The notes: generated from the letters alone by a model not told the origin. DNA of 64,000 nucleotides from Streptomyces pacificus (GCF_011766325.1 NZ_BLLG01000003.1:372001-436000), one strand, 5' to 3'. Shown: positions 43,283 to 54,776, counted from the first letter of the stretch. Made by a program: numbers and translations.

Positions 43283-45412
43283 ATGGCAGACCCCTCCAGC
43301 TACCGCCCCAAGCCGGGGCAGATCCCCGACTCGCCGGGGGTCTACAAGTTCCGGGACGCGCACCGCCGGGTGATCTACGTCGGCAAGGCGAAGAGCCTGC
43401 GGCAGCGGCTGGCAAGCTACTTCCAGGACCTGGCGGGTCTGCACCCGCGCACCCGCACGATGGTCACGACCGCGGCCTCGGTCGAGTGGACCGTCGTCTC
43501 CACCGAGGTGGAGGCGCTGCAGCTGGAGTACTCCTGGATCAAGGAGTTCGACCCCCGGTTCAACGTCAAGTACCGGGACGACAAGAGCTATCCGTACCTC
43601 GCGGTGACGATGAACGAGACGTTCCCGAGGGTCCAGGTGATGCGCGGCGCCAAGAAGAAGGGCGTGCGGTACTTCGGCCCCTACGCACACGCGTGGGCGA
43701 TCCGCGAGACGGTCGACCTGATGCTGCGGGTGTTCCCGGTGCGCACCTGCTCCGCCGGGGTGTTCAGGAACGCGGAGCGGACCGGCAGGCCCTGTCTGCT
43801 GGGCTACATCGGCAAGTGCTCCGCGCCCTGCGTCGGCCGGATCGGTGCCGGGGAGCACCGTGGACTCGCCGAGGAGTTCTGCGACTTCATGGCCGGCCGC
43901 ACCGGCACCTACCTCCGCCGCCTGGAGCAGGAGATGGCGGTGGCGGCCGAGGACATGGAGTACGAGCGGGCCGCCCGGCTGCGGGACGATGTGGAGGCCC
44001 TCCGACGCGCCATGGAGAAGAACGCGGTGGTGCTGGCCGACGCGACCGACGCGGATCTGATCGCGGTCGCCGAGGACGAGCTGGAGGCCGCCGTCCAGAT
44101 CTTCCACGTCCGCGGCGGGCGGGTGCGCGGTCAGCGCGGCTGGGTCACCGACAAGGTCGAGGCCGTCGACACCGCGGGCCTCGTCGAGCACGCGCTGCAG
44201 CAGTTGTACGGGGAGGAGAGCGGCGACGCCGTACCCAAGGAGGTGCTCGTCCCGGCCCTGCCCGACGACCTCGCCGCGGTCGCCCAGTGGCTCGGCGGCC
44301 GGCGGGGCTCCGCCGTGTCGCTGCGCGTCCCGCAGCGCGGCGACAAGAAGGACCTGATGGCGACGGTCGGGCGCAATGCCCAGCAGGCCCTGGTCCTGCA
44401 CAAGACCAGGCGCGCGAGCGATCTGACCACCCGCTCCCGGGCCCTGGAGGAGATCGCCGAGGCGCTCGGTCTGGACTCGGCGCCGCTGCGGATCGAGTGC
44501 TTCGACATCTCCCATCTCCAGGGCCAGGACGTGGTCGCGTCCATGGTGGTGTTCGAGGACGGGCTGCCCCGCAAGAGCGAGTACCGGCGCTTCCAGATCA
44601 AGGGCCGTGCGGGAGACACGCAGCTCTGGCACGGCGAGGGCCAGGACGATGTCCGCTCGATGCACGAGGTGATCAGCCGGCGCTTCCGGCGGTACCTCGC
44701 GGAGCGGGAGAGGACCGGCGAGTGGGCCGTCCCGGAGGCCGGTGGGGCCGGCCGGGCGGGGGCGGGCGGCGATGCCGCCGGGTCCCCGTCGGTCCCGCCG
44801 GCCGCAGGGTCCCCGTCGGCCCCCGAAGCCCCGTCCGCCGTGGACTCCCCGTCGGGCGACGGCAGGCCCAGGCGGTTCGCCTACCCGCCGCAGCTGGTGC
44901 TCGTCGACGGTGGTCAGCCGCAGGTGGCTGCGGCCCGGCGGGCCCTGGACGAGCTGGGCATCGACGACGTCGCCGTCGCCGGGATCGCCAAGCGCATGGA
45001 GGAGGTGTGGCTGCCGGGGGAGGACGACCCGGTCGTGCTGCCCCGGTCCAGCGAGGGGCTCTACCTCATCCAGCGGGTGCGGGACACCGCTCATGACTTC
45101 GCCGTCCGCTACCAGCGCTCCAAGCGCACCCAGCGGCTGCGGACCGGCCCGCTGGACGCCGTGCCGGGCCTGGGCGCCGCCCGCAAGCAGGCGCTGATCA
45201 AGCACTTCGGCTCGGTGAAGCGGCTGCGCCAGGCCACGATCGAGCAGATCTGCGAGGTCCCGGGCTTCGGCAGGAAGACCGCCGAGTCCGTGGCCGCCGC
45301 CCTGGCGCAGGTCGCTCCGGCGGCTCCGGCGGTGAACATGGCGACAGGAGAGATCATCGAAGAGGATGACGGGGCAGCAGTGACGGAAGGGAACGGGGGA
45401 ATCACGACATGA
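43283..45412 (+). CDS. uvrC: Excinuclease ABC subunit C
   Basis: 709 residues from ATG 43283. UvrC makes both incisions around a lesion. Seen: GIY-YIG nuclease ([25 protein letters not shown]), the Cys-rich [31 protein letters not shown], the UVR motif ([24 protein letters not shown]), the RNase H-like second nuclease ([36 protein letters not shown]) and a C-terminal double helix-hairpin-helix ([40 protein letters not shown]). An Ala/Pro/Ser-rich insert of ~45 residues (about 485-530) sits in the second nuclease domain. Overlaps rapZ by four bases (ATGA). Confidence 0.98.
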   Translation: MADPSSYRPKPGQIPDSPGVYKFRDAHRRVIYVGKAKSLRQRLASYFQDLAGLHPRTRTMVTTAASVEWTVVSTEVEALQLEYSWIKEFDPRFNVKYRDDKSYPYLAVTMNETFPRVQVMRGAKKKGVRYFGPYAHAWAIRETVDLMLRVFPVRTCSAGVFRNAERTGRPCLLGYIGKCSAPCVGRIGAGEHRGLAEEFCDFMAGRTGTYLRRLEQEMAVAAEDMEYERAARLRDDVEALRRAMEKNAVVLADATDADLIAVAEDELEAAVQIFHVRGGRVRGQRGWVTDKVEAVDTAGLVEHALQQLYGEESGDAVPKEVLVPALPDDLAAVAQWLGGRRGSAVSLRVPQRGDKKDLMATVGRNAQQALVLHKTRRASDLTTRSRALEEIAEALGLDSAPLRIECFDISHLQGQDVVASMVVFEDGLPRKSEYRRFQIKGRAGDTQLWHGEGQDDVRSMHEVISRRFRRYLAERERTGEWAVPEAGGAGRAGAGGDAAGSPSVPPAAGSPSAPEAPSAVDSPSGDGRPRRFAYPPQLVLVDGGQPQVAAARRALDELGIDDVAVAGIAKRMEEVWLPGEDDPVVLPRSSEGLYLIQRVRDTAHDFAVRYQRSKRTQRLRTGPLDAVPGLGAARKQALIKHFGSVKRLRQATIEQICEVPGFGRKTAESVAAALAQVAPAAPAVNMATGEIIEEDDGAAVTEGNGGITT

Positions 45413-46350
45413 CCGGGCAGCACAGACCAGAACACGGAGCAGGAGACGTGGATACGGGCACCACCGAGGCCGGGCAGGCCGCTGAGACGGCCATCCCCGA
45501 GCTGGTGATCATCTCCGGAATGTCGGGCGCCGGCCGCAGCACGGCGGCGAAGTGCCTGGAGGACCTCGGCTGGTTCGTCGTGGACAACCTGCCGCCCGCG
45601 CTGATCCCCACCATGGTGGAACTCGGCGCACGCTCCCAGGGCAACGTCGCACGTATCGCCGTCGTCGTGGATGTCCGCGGCCGGCGGTTCTTCGACAACC
45701 TCCGCGAGTCCCTCGCGGACCTCGACGCCAAGGAGGTCACCCGCCGGATCGTCTTCCTGGAGTCGTCCGACGAGGCCCTGGTACGGCGGTTCGAGTCCGT
45801 CCGCCGCCCGCACCCGCTCCAGGGCGACGGCCGGATCGTCGACGGCATCGCCGCCGAGCGGGACCTCCTCCGGGAGCTGCGCGGTGACGCCGACCTCGTG
45901 ATCGACACCTCCAGCCTCAACGTCCACGAACTGCGCGCCAAGATGGACGCCAGGTTCGCGGGCGACGAGCAGCCGGAGCTGCGGGCCACCGTGATGTCGT
46001 TCGGGTACAAGTACGGCCTCCCCGTCGACGCCGACCTGGTGGTGGACTGCCGCTTCCTGCCGAACCCGCACTGGGTTCCGGAGCTGCGCCCCTTCACCGG
46101 CCTGAACGACGAGGTGTCGGGCTATGTCTTCCACCAGCCCGGCGCCAAGGAGTTCCTCGACCGGTACACCGAGCTGCTGCAGCTGATCGCCGGTGGCTAC
46201 CGCCGTGAGGGCAAGCGGTATGTGACGATCGCCGTCGGCTGCACGGGCGGCAAGCACCGCTCGGTGGCGATGTCCGAGAAGCTCGCCGCCCGGCTCGGCT
46301 CCGAGGGGATCGAGACCGTCGTCGTCCACCGGGACATGGGGCGCGAGTGA
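45409..46350 (+). CDS. rapZ: RNase adapter / nucleotide-binding protein RapZ
   Basis: 313 residues starting in an ATGA overlap with uvrC. N-terminal P-loop [30 protein letters not shown]; Arg replaces the usual Lys of Walker A, as I believe is typical of the Streptomyces form. The C-terminal domain has [26 protein letters not shown] and the [12 protein letters not shown] motif. In E. coli RapZ senses glucosamine-6-P and directs RNase E to sRNAs; in actinobacteria the family binds nucleotides with unknown downstream target. Conserved order with yvcK and whiA. Confidence 0.97.
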   Translation: MTGQHRPEHGAGDVDTGTTEAGQAAETAIPELVIISGMSGAGRSTAAKCLEDLGWFVVDNLPPALIPTMVELGARSQGNVARIAVVVDVRGRRFFDNLRESLADLDAKEVTRRIVFLESSDEALVRRFESVRRPHPLQGDGRIVDGIAAERDLLRELRGDADLVIDTSSLNVHELRAKMDARFAGDEQPELRATVMSFGYKYGLPVDADLVVDCRFLPNPHWVPELRPFTGLNDEVSGYVFHQPGAKEFLDRYTELLQLIAGGYRREGKRYVTIAVGCTGGKHRSVAMSEKLAARLGSEGIETVVVHRDMGRE

Positions 46351-47381
46351 CCGGACGCAACCCCCGCCTGCGCCGGCTGAGGGGAGGTGACACGCCCCGC
46401 ACCGGCCGCAGACGCGGAGCCCAGCCCAAGGTCGTCGCGCTCGGCGGCGGCATGGGCCTCTCGGCGTCCCTCGCCGCGCTGCGCCGCATCACGGGCGACC
46501 TCACCGCCGTCGTCACCGTCGCCGACGACGGGGGCTCCAGCGGCCGGCTCCGCAAGGAGCTGGGGGTACTGCCGCCCGGCGACCTCCGCAAGGCGCTGGC
46601 GGCGCTGTGCGGGGACGACGAGTGGGGCCAGACCTGGTCCCGGGTCATCCAGCACCGCTTCCAGTCCCAGGGCGAGCTGCACGAGCACGCGGTCGGCAAT
46701 CTGCTGATCGTGGCGCTGTGGGAGCAGCTCGGCGACCATGTCCAGGCCCTGGACCTGGTCGGCAGGCTGCTCGGCGCCCATGGCCGGGTGCTGCCGATGT
46801 CCGCCGTGCCGCTGGAGCTCCAGGCACTGGTCAGGGGACACGACCCGGCCCGCCCCGACGAGGTGGGCACGGTCCGCGGGCAGGCGACCGTTGCGCTGAC
46901 ACCGGGCGAGGTGCAGTCCGTGCACCTGGTGCCGAACGACCCGCCGGCCGTCCCGGACGCCGTCGACGCCGTACTCGACGCGGACTGGGTGGTCCTCGGG
47001 CCCGGCTCCTGGTTCTCCTCGGTGATCCCGCACCTCCTCGTGCCCGAGCTGCTGGACGCGCTCGTCGAGACCAGGGCCCGGCGTGTCCTCTCGCTCAACC
47101 TGGCGCCGCAGCCCGGGGAAACGGAGGGCTTCTCTCCGCAGCGTCATGTGGAGGTTTTGGGGCGACACGCCCCTAAACTCGCCCTGGACGTGGTGCTGGC
47201 CGACGAGGCCGCCGTGCCCGACCGCGAGTCCCTCGCCGACGCGGCGAAGCGGCTCGGTGCCGCGGTCGAGCTGGCGCCCGTGGCCAGACCCGACGGGGCT
47301 CCGAGGCATGATCCGGAGCTGTTGGCCGCCGCGTACGACCGTATTTTTCGGATGCATGGAAGGATCGGCCCATGGCGATGA
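46347..47381 (+). CDS. yvcK: YvcK-family UDP-sugar-binding gluconeogenesis factor
   Basis: 344 residues from GTG 46347, overlapping the rapZ stop. After a basic ~28-residue extension comes [19 protein letters not shown], the nucleotide-sugar loop, then [45 protein letters not shown] and [21 protein letters not shown]. YvcK (CuvA in mycobacteria) binds UDP-GlcNAc and supports cell-wall synthesis under gluconeogenic growth. Cytoplasmic, possibly septal or polar. Overlaps whiA by 10 bases. Confidence 0.97.
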   Translation: MTGRNPRLRRLRGGDTPRTGRRRGAQPKVVALGGGMGLSASLAALRRITGDLTAVVTVADDGGSSGRLRKELGVLPPGDLRKALAALCGDDEWGQTWSRVIQHRFQSQGELHEHAVGNLLIVALWEQLGDHVQALDLVGRLLGAHGRVLPMSAVPLELQALVRGHDPARPDEVGTVRGQATVALTPGEVQSVHLVPNDPPAVPDAVDAVLDADWVVLGPGSWFSSVIPHLLVPELLDALVETRARRVLSLNLAPQPGETEGFSPQRHVEVLGRHAPKLALDVVLADEAAVPDRESLADAAKRLGAAVELAPVARPDGAPRHDPELLAAAYDRIFRMHGRIGPWR

Positions 47382-48361
47382 CGGCAGCGGTGAAGGACGA
47401 GATCTCCCGGCTTCCCGTCACCCGGACCTGCTGCAGAAAGGCGGAGGTCTCGTCGATCCTGCGGTTCGCCGGCGGGCTGCACCTGGTCAGCGGGCGCATC
47501 GTGATCGAGGCGGAGCTGGACACGGGCATCGCGGCGCGCAGGCTCCGCAAGGACATCCTGGAGATCTTCGGGCACTCCTCGGACCTCGTGGTGATGGCTC
47601 CCGGCGGGCTGCGGCGCGGTTCGCGCTACGTCGTACGCGTCGTGGCCGGCGGTGATCAGCTGGCCCGGCAGACCGGGCTGGTCGACGGCCGGGGCCGCCC
47701 CATCCGGGGGCTGCCGCCCCAGGTCGTCTCGGGCGCCACATGCGATGCGGAGGCCGCCTGGCGCGGCGCGTTCCTCGCGCACGGCTCGCTGACCGAGCCC
47801 GGTCGCTCCTCCTCCCTGGAGGTCACCTGCCCGGGCCCGGAGGCCGCGCTGGCCCTGGTCGGCGCGGCGCGCCGGCTCTCCATCGGCGCGAAGGCCCGCG
47901 AGGTGCGGGGGGTGGACCGGGTCGTGGTGCGCGACGGCGACGCGATCGGGGCGCTGCTGACTCGGCTCGGGGCGCATGAGTCGGTCCTGGCCTGGGAGGA
48001 GCGGCGGATGCGCCGCGAGGTCCGCGCCACCGCCAACCGGCTGGCCAACTTCGACGACGCCAATCTGCGCCGCTCGGCCCGGGCCGCGGTCGCGGCGGGC
48101 GCGCGGGTGCAGCGTGCGCTGGAGATCCTCGGCGAGGAAGTGCCCGAGCACCTCGCCGCGGCGGGCCGGCTGCGCATGGAGCACAAGCAGGCGTCCCTGG
48201 AGGAACTGGGCGCTCTTGCGGACCCGCCGCTGACGAAGGACGCGGTCGCGGGCCGTATCCGCCGGCTGCTGGCGATGGCGGACAAGCGCGCCCAGGATCT
48301 GGGCATCCCGGGTACGGAGTCCAATCTGACGGAGGAGATGGCCGACGGCCTCGTGGGCTGA
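47372..48361 (+). CDS. whiA: Sporulation transcription factor WhiA
   Basis: 329 residues beginning [32 protein letters not shown] in two overlapping pieces. The N-terminal ~200 residues form a LAGLIDADG-like fold without nuclease residues, including [18 protein letters not shown] and [18 protein letters not shown]. The C-terminal helix-turn-helix carries [31 protein letters not shown]. WhiA, with WhiB, starts sporulation septation and chromosome segregation. Start ATG 47372 lies inside yvcK with AAGGAT upstream. A second in-frame ATG is two codons downstream. Confidence 0.98.
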   Translation: MAMTAAVKDEISRLPVTRTCCRKAEVSSILRFAGGLHLVSGRIVIEAELDTGIAARRLRKDILEIFGHSSDLVVMAPGGLRRGSRYVVRVVAGGDQLARQTGLVDGRGRPIRGLPPQVVSGATCDAEAAWRGAFLAHGSLTEPGRSSSLEVTCPGPEAALALVGAARRLSIGAKAREVRGVDRVVVRDGDAIGALLTRLGAHESVLAWEERRMRREVRATANRLANFDDANLRRSARAAVAAGARVQRALEILGEEVPEHLAAAGRLRMEHKQASLEELGALADPPLTKDAVAGRIRRLLAMADKRAQDLGIPGTESNLTEEMADGLVG

Positions 48362-48613
48362 GCCGGCCCCGGGGGCGAGCGGCCTCCCGGTGTCCGAGAG
48401 CCGGCCGGCAGGAGCCGACCCCGGCCGAGTGCTCCGGGGGCGACAGTGCTCCGGAGCCGTCGGCGGGAAACAGCGGAAGCACCTCCTCGCGCCACCGCCC
48501 AAGGATCCCCGGCGACCGGCCGAGCGCGGTCCGCACGTCCCCGCGCCTGGGCGGCGGGAACCGGCGGTACATACCGCCGCAGGCTCCGGTCCGATCCCGA
48601 AGCGAATTATCGC

Positions 48614-48633
48614 AGCGCTGTTACATTAGCGCT
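48614..48633. promoter_or_regulatory. Palindrome over the MarR gene promoter; leaderless start
   Basis: AGCGCT (48614-48619) and AGCGCT (48628-48633), each self-complementary, flank GTTACATT. The -10 box TACATT (48622-48627) lies between them and the GTG start is 6 bases after it. A regulator bound here would block transcription of its own leaderless gene. Confidence 0.55.
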
Positions 48634-49122
48634 GTGACATCTTCCGATCCCACAGAGTCACCCGATCCCTGGCATTCCCTGCACGAGCTTCTGGCGGCCA
48701 TGGACGCCGAGATCGCGCAGGTCTACGCCGAGCGTGGCCTCGAGGGTGTGCGGCCGCGGTTCGCCTATCCGCTCATCCGGCTCGCCCACACCGGACCACT
48801 GACCATCGGCGAGCTCGCGAAGTCGCTGGACCGCTCGCACTCCGCGACCAGCCAGACCGTCGCCGCCATGCGCAAGGAGGGTCTAGTCAGCTCCGAGCCC
48901 GGGCCTGATTCCCGCACCCGGCGGATCGACCTGACCGAGCGCGGCCGGTCGCTTGTGCCGTTCCTGGAGGCGGAGTGGCGCGCTACCCATGCGACGGTCG
49001 CCGAGCTGGACGGCGAGGTCCCTTACGCGATGACCGCCGTCGTCCAGGAGGTGCGGAGGGCGCTGGCGCGCCGGTCGATGCGGCAGCGGATCCTCCACCA
49101 CCTCGCCGAGCCGCCGCGATGA
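48634..49122 (+). CDS. MarR-family transcriptional regulator
   Basis: 162 residues from GTG 48634. Winged helix: FAYPLIRLAHTGPLTIGELAKSLDRSHSATSQTVAAMRKEGLVSSEPGPDSRTRRIDLTERG in overlapping segments, with the basic wing loop PDSRTRR. MarR proteins dimerise and are released from DNA by ligands, often drugs or phenols. It overlaps an MFS gene by four bases (ATGA), so it probably controls this efflux pump and itself. Confidence 0.92.
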   Translation: MTSSDPTESPDPWHSLHELLAAMDAEIAQVYAERGLEGVRPRFAYPLIRLAHTGPLTIGELAKSLDRSHSATSQTVAAMRKEGLVSSEPGPDSRTRRIDLTERGRSLVPFLEAEWRATHATVAELDGEVPYAMTAVVQEVRRALARRSMRQRILHHLAEPPR

Positions 49123-50420
49123 GCAGGCGCGTCCGTGTCCGGTTCCTCGACATCCGCCCGCTGCGCGGCAGTCAGCCGTTTCGCGATCTGTGGATCGGCA
49201 CCTCGGTCTCCCAACTCGGCGGGCAGATAGCCGGCGTGGCGGTGCTGGCCCAGGTCTGGGACCTGACCGGCAGCCCAGTGGGTACCGGCGCCATCGGGCT
49301 TGCCACCGGCCTGCCGATGGTGCTGTTCGGTCTGCTCGGCGGCACGTTGGCCGACGCCTTCGACCGCCGTACGGTGGTACGGGCCGCCACCGCGGGCCAG
49401 CTGCTGGCCGCCGCGGGGCTGTGCGCCCAGGCCCTGGCGGACAACCGCAGCGTGCTGCTGCTGCTCGCCCTGGTGGCCGCGGGGACGAGCTGCAGCGCCC
49501 TCGGCGCTCCCGCCCGGCGCACCCTCCCGGTCCGGTTGCTGCCGGGCGACCAGGTCGCGGCCGGTCTTGCGCTGACCAACGTCTCCTTCCAGGCGGCGAT
49601 GCTGGCCGGGCCCGCAACGGCCGGACTGGTCATCGCCCGCTGGGACCTCCCCGCCGCATACGCGACCCAGGCCGCGGCCATGATCGTCTCGATGCTCGCG
49701 TCGATCCGGCTGCCCGCCATCCGGCCCGAAGGCGCCGGCGCGGCGGGCGGCGGACGCGGGCCGGAGCGTGGCGGTTGGCGGATCGCCCTGCGCCGCCCGA
49801 CGCTGTGGGGCTCGATGGCCACCGACCTGTCCGCAACCCTGCTCGCCATGCCCATCGCGCTCTTCCCGCTGGTCAACGAGATCCGCTTCGGGGGGAACCC
49901 GCAGACCCTGGGACTGTTCCTCTCCGCCGTCGCGGTCGGGGGGATCGCGGCCGGCCTGCTCCTGGGCACGGTGACACGCTGGCGCCGCAGCGGCCTGGTC
50001 CAGCTGTCCGCGGCCGGGGTCTGGGCACTGGCACTGGCCTGTTTCGGTCTGGCGGGGCCGCTGTGGCTGGCGCTCGGCTGCCTGGCCGTGGCGGGCGCCG
50101 CCGACACCGTGTCCGTCGTCACCCGCAGTGCCCTGGTCCAATGGGAGACCCCGGACGCGTACCGAGGCCGGGTCTCCTCGGTGGAGCACGTCATCGGTGT
50201 CGCGGGCCCTGAACTCGGCAACCTCCGTGGCGGCCTGCTGGCGTCGCTCACCTCCGCCCCCTTCTCCCTGGTCTTCGGCGGGCTGTCGGCTGCCTTGGCG
50301 ATCGCCGCGGTGGCCGCGGTCAACACGCCCCTTCGCACCTACCGCACGCCGCCTGCCGCCGCAAGGCCGGCCGTCCCCGAGGGCGCCGACGCGACGGCGA
50401 TCGCCGGTCAGGTCTCCTGA
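49119..50420 (+). CDS. MFS transporter in operon with a MarR regulator
   Basis: 433 residues from ATG 49119 with twelve plausible membrane helices. The loop 2-3 motif GGTLADAFDRRTVVRA is near residues 72-87; the related loop later reads ETPDAYRGRVSSVEHVIG. The sequence is of the enterobactin exporter/MFS type (FRDLWIGTSVSQLGGQIAGVAV). Substrate unknown; the ATGA overlap with MarR suggests inducible efflux. Confidence 0.92.
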   Translation: MSRRVRVRFLDIRPLRGSQPFRDLWIGTSVSQLGGQIAGVAVLAQVWDLTGSPVGTGAIGLATGLPMVLFGLLGGTLADAFDRRTVVRAATAGQLLAAAGLCAQALADNRSVLLLLALVAAGTSCSALGAPARRTLPVRLLPGDQVAAGLALTNVSFQAAMLAGPATAGLVIARWDLPAAYATQAAAMIVSMLASIRLPAIRPEGAGAAGGGRGPERGGWRIALRRPTLWGSMATDLSATLLAMPIALFPLVNEIRFGGNPQTLGLFLSAVAVGGIAAGLLLGTVTRWRRSGLVQLSAAGVWALALACFGLAGPLWLALGCLAVAGAADTVSVVTRSALVQWETPDAYRGRVSSVEHVIGVAGPELGNLRGGLLASLTSAPFSLVFGGLSAALAIAAVAAVNTPLRTYRTPPAAARPAVPEGADATAIAGQVS

Positions 50421-50521
50421 TGCGCCTCAGCCTCGAGCCCGGTGAGCGGGTACGCCGGCTTCCTGCAGCGCCCCACCGTGTCCCGCCCCGGCCCGACCCC
50501 AGGGTGGCCGTCGGGCGCTTC

Positions 50522-50546
50522 TTGACATGATCATGAAGTGTCATGA
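50522..50546 (+). promoter_or_regulatory. Palindromic element upstream of the zinc carboxypeptidase
   Basis: TTGACA (50522-50527) overlaps the 10-bp palindrome CATGATCATG (50526-50535). TGTCATGA follows at 50540-50547, also forming TGACA...TGTCA arms. No strong -10 is visible at 17 bases. Likely operator; the same palindrome occurs before the gene at 61844. Confidence 0.5.
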
Positions 50547-50593
50547 GCCTGGCATCTGCTCTCTTTCACGGCAGACGAAAGGCAAGGGGGCCC

Positions 50594-53542
50594 ATGAGAC
50601 GACGAGCGAGATCGATCCTCGCCGCAACCTCGCTGCTGATGGCCGGCCTGGCAGCCGCGCCGCTCGCCCGGGCGGCCGACGGCGCCTCCGGCGCCTCCGG
50701 TGCCGGACTCTCCGTATGGCAGGCCGAGGTCGCCAGGGAACAGGTACCACTCCTCCTCCAGGCCGGCGCCGACGGTCATGAACTGACCGAGCAGGTGCCG
50801 GCCAGGGGCACCGCCACGGTCGAGGTGTTCCTCACCGACGACCAGGCGGGCGCGCTCCGCGACCAGGGCGTGAGCCTCACCGAGCACACCGTGTCCGGCG
50901 CGGCGCAGAAGCGCGTCGCCGCCGCCGGGGACGGCGTCTTCCGGCCGTACAGCGGGGAGGGCGGCCTGCGCGAGGAGATCCTCGCCGTCGCCGCCGCCAA
51001 CCCGTCGATCGCCAAAGTGGTCAGCATCGGCAGGACCGTGCAGGGCAAGGACATCCTCGCCCTCAAGCTGACCAGGGGCGCCAGGAAGCACCGGGACGGC
51101 GCCAAGCCGGCCACCCTCTACCTGTCCAACCAGCACGCCCGCGAGTGGATCACCCCCGAGATGACCCGGCGGCTCCTGCACCACTACGTGGACGGCTACG
51201 GCAAGGACCGCCGCATCACCCGGATCGTGGACCGCACCGAGCTGTGGTTCCTGCTCTCGGCCAACCCGGACGGCTACGACTTCACCCACGCCTCCGACAG
51301 CAACCGCCTCTGGCGCAAGAACCTGCGCGACAACAACGGCGACGGCACGATCACCACCGGCGACGGCGTCGACCTGAACCGCAACTTCGCCTACAAGTGG
51401 GCCTACGACAACGAGGGTTCGTCGCCCAACCCCGCCGGCGAGACCTACCGCGGGCCCGGCCCCTCCTCCGAGCCCGAGACCGTCGCCCTGGACCGCTTCC
51501 AGAAGCGCATCGGCTTCGAGTACGGCATCAACTACCACTCCGCCGCCGAACTGCTGCTGTACGGCGTGGGCTGGCAGGTCGCCACCCCCACCCCGGACGA
51601 CGTGCTCTACAAGGCGCTGGCGGGCACCCCGGACAACCCGGCCGTCCCCGGCTACCACCCCCAGGTCTCGTCCGAGCTCTACATCACCAACGGCGAGGCC
51701 AACGGCCACGCGGCCAACGTCAACGGGACGATGATGTTCACCCCGGAGATGACGACCTGCCAGACCGTCTCGGCCGCGGACCCGGACGACCGGTGGCGGC
51801 CCGAGGACTGCCGCTCCGGCTTCAACTTCCCCGACGACGAGAAGCTGATCCAGGCGGAGTTCGCCAAGAACGTCGAGTTCGCGCTCTCCGTCGCCGAGAC
51901 CGCGGCCCACCCCGACCAGCCGTCGTCACCGGTCGGCCTGGCGGCCCCCGACTTCACCGTCGACCCGTTCACCACCTCCTACGCCCGCGGTGGCCACCAG
52001 GAGGTCTCCGTCGTCGCCCGCAGGTCCCTGCGGGACAAGGAACTCAAGTACCGCGTCAACGGCGGCCGTACCCATGACAGGGCGCTCAGGCCGTGGAAGG
52101 GCGGCGAGACCTACGGCGGCGAGGACAACATCCGCTTCGACGAGTACCGCGCCGAGGTCGGGGACGGGGACGCCGGCGACCGGGTCGAGGTCTGGTTCAC
52201 CGGCGAGACCAGCAGCGGCAAGCGCACCTCCAGCGAGCGCTTCACCTACACCGTCGCGGCCCGGCCCACGGCCGACACCGTGGTGGTGGCGGAGGAGGGC
52301 GCGCCGGCCCGGCACGCCCAGGTGTACGTCGACGCCCTGAAGGCCAACGGCCGCAAGGCCGTGGTCTGGGACGTCGCCACCCAGGGCGCGCCGCACCCGC
52401 TCGGCGTCCTCGGCCACTTCTCCACGGCCGTCCACCACACCGGCGCGCAGGCGCCCGGCGGCCCCACCCAGCTCGCCCTGCGCGACTACCTCAACGAGGG
52501 CGGCAAGCTGATCGAGGCCGGTGAGCTGGCCGGCGGCAGTGCCCAGGTCGGCAGGGCGCTGACCAACGACTTCAGCCAGTACTGGCTGGGCGCCCACGGC
52601 CGCGTCTCCGCGCCCGGGGCCACCGGGTTCTCCGGGACGGGGGCCCTGGCCGGGGCCGGCGGGCCGCTGTCCAACGCGGACGGCAACCCGCTGAACGCAC
52701 CCGGCGCGTACACCGTCACCTCCGACACCCTTCCCCCCGCGCAGTTTCCGCAGTTCACGAGCGCCCAGACGGGCCGCTACGGCGGCGTGACCAACCCCTA
52801 CGCCCCGTACGCGGGCTCGTCGATGGCCTCCGCGACCCACGACGACAACGACTGGAAGCGGCTCACCCGCACCGTCGACCTCACCGGGGTCACCGCGGCC
52901 GACGGGCCCCGGCTGAGGCTCGCACTCAACTGGAACACCGAGCCGGGCTACGACCACGTGCTGCTGGAAGCCCGCACCGCGGGCGCCGGGGACTGGACGA
53001 CCCTCCCGGACGAGGGCGGCCGCAGCGGCACGGCGGTGCCCGAGGACTGCGAGGCCGGGTACTTCCTCGACGGGCATCCCTTCCTGCGCCACTACCTCAC
53101 GCGGGAGTCCGGCGGCTGCACCGCGACCGGCTCCAGCGGGTCATGGCACAGCTTCACCGGCTCCTCCGCCGGCTGGCAGCAGGTCTCCTTCGACCTGAGC
53201 GCCTACGCGGGCGGGGAAGTGGAGCTCTCGCTCTCCTATGTCACCGACCCGGGCAGCGGTGGACGCGGGGTGTTCGCCGACGACGCGGCCCTGGTCGCCG
53301 GCGGCTCGGAGAGGGACGTCGAGGGCTTCGAGACCTCGCTCGGCCCCTGGACCACCCCGGGGGCGCCCGAGGGCAGTCCCGTGCTCGGAGGTGACTGGGC
53401 GCGCACAGGTGAGCTGTTCGTCTCGTACGCGGCCGTCACCACCGCCGACACGGTCCTGCTGGGCTTCGGCCTGGAGCACGTCACCGCGCCCGCCGACCGC
53501 GTGCGCCTGCTCGGCAGGGCGCTCGCCGCGATCCGGCGCTGA
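50594..53542 (+). CDS. Exported M14 zinc carboxypeptidase with C-terminal accessory domains
   Basis: 982 residues from ATG 50594 (GCAAGGGGG upstream). Sec signal MRRRARSILAATSLLMAG, cleavage near ARA/ADG about residue 28. The M14 catalytic domain spans about 120-430: zinc ligands His181 and Glu184 (HARE) and His315 (NYHSA), and catalytic Glu385 (FTPEM). ANPDGYDF and DLNRNFAYKW are typical. After it come beta-sandwich regions and a C-terminal immune inhibitor A-like domain (GSWHSFTGSSAGWQQVSFDLS). It should remove C-terminal residues from extracellular proteins. An upstream in-frame ATG at 50543 is rejected; it precedes the signal and lacks a ribosome site. Confidence 0.94.
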   Translation: MRRRARSILAATSLLMAGLAAAPLARAADGASGASGAGLSVWQAEVAREQVPLLLQAGADGHELTEQVPARGTATVEVFLTDDQAGALRDQGVSLTEHTVSGAAQKRVAAAGDGVFRPYSGEGGLREEILAVAAANPSIAKVVSIGRTVQGKDILALKLTRGARKHRDGAKPATLYLSNQHAREWITPEMTRRLLHHYVDGYGKDRRITRIVDRTELWFLLSANPDGYDFTHASDSNRLWRKNLRDNNGDGTITTGDGVDLNRNFAYKWAYDNEGSSPNPAGETYRGPGPSSEPETVALDRFQKRIGFEYGINYHSAAELLLYGVGWQVATPTPDDVLYKALAGTPDNPAVPGYHPQVSSELYITNGEANGHAANVNGTMMFTPEMTTCQTVSAADPDDRWRPEDCRSGFNFPDDEKLIQAEFAKNVEFALSVAETAAHPDQPSSPVGLAAPDFTVDPFTTSYARGGHQEVSVVARRSLRDKELKYRVNGGRTHDRALRPWKGGETYGGEDNIRFDEYRAEVGDGDAGDRVEVWFTGETSSGKRTSSERFTYTVAARPTADTVVVAEEGAPARHAQVYVDALKANGRKAVVWDVATQGAPHPLGVLGHFSTAVHHTGAQAPGGPTQLALRDYLNEGGKLIEAGELAGGSAQVGRALTNDFSQYWLGAHGRVSAPGATGFSGTGALAGAGGPLSNADGNPLNAPGAYTVTSDTLPPAQFPQFTSAQTGRYGGVTNPYAPYAGSSMASATHDDNDWKRLTRTVDLTGVTAADGPRLRLALNWNTEPGYDHVLLEARTAGAGDWTTLPDEGGRSGTAVPEDCEAGYFLDGHPFLRHYLTRESGGCTATGSSGSWHSFTGSSAGWQQVSFDLSAYAGGEVELSLSYVTDPGSGGRGVFADDAALVAGGSERDVEGFETSLGPWTTPGAPEGSPVLGGDWARTGELFVSYAAVTTADTVLLGFGLEHVTAPADRVRLLGRALAAIRR

Positions 53543-53555
53543 CCCCCTGGCAGCC

Positions 53556-53613
53556 GCCGAAAGGCGCCGGTGGCCCGTACCTGCCGGTAGGCGCGGGCCC
53601 CCCGCTTTTCGGC
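53556..53613 (+). terminator. Hairpin after the carboxypeptidase gene
   Basis: GCCGAAAGGCG (53556-53566) pairs with CGCTTTTCGGC (53603-53613), one G-U pair, enclosing a further GC-rich hairpin. Confidence 0.55.
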
Positions 53614-53725
53614 CCGATCCGGGGGCGCGCTCGATGCCGCTCCGGCCGCCCGGGGGAGGTAGGGTCGTAAGCGGTCGGGGACATCCCATATCAGCTCGCC
53701 GGTGTCGAAACCGGCGTACCACTGA

Positions 53726-54742
<1,017 letters not shown>

Positions 54743-54776
54743 TCACCGGCCGGTAGGCACCCCGATGTGAGCGGAG

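Noticed and set aside
50543..50593. Upstream ATG of the carboxypeptidase gene
   Set aside because: It would place 17 residues before a classic signal peptide and lies in the palindromic operator region without a ribosome site.
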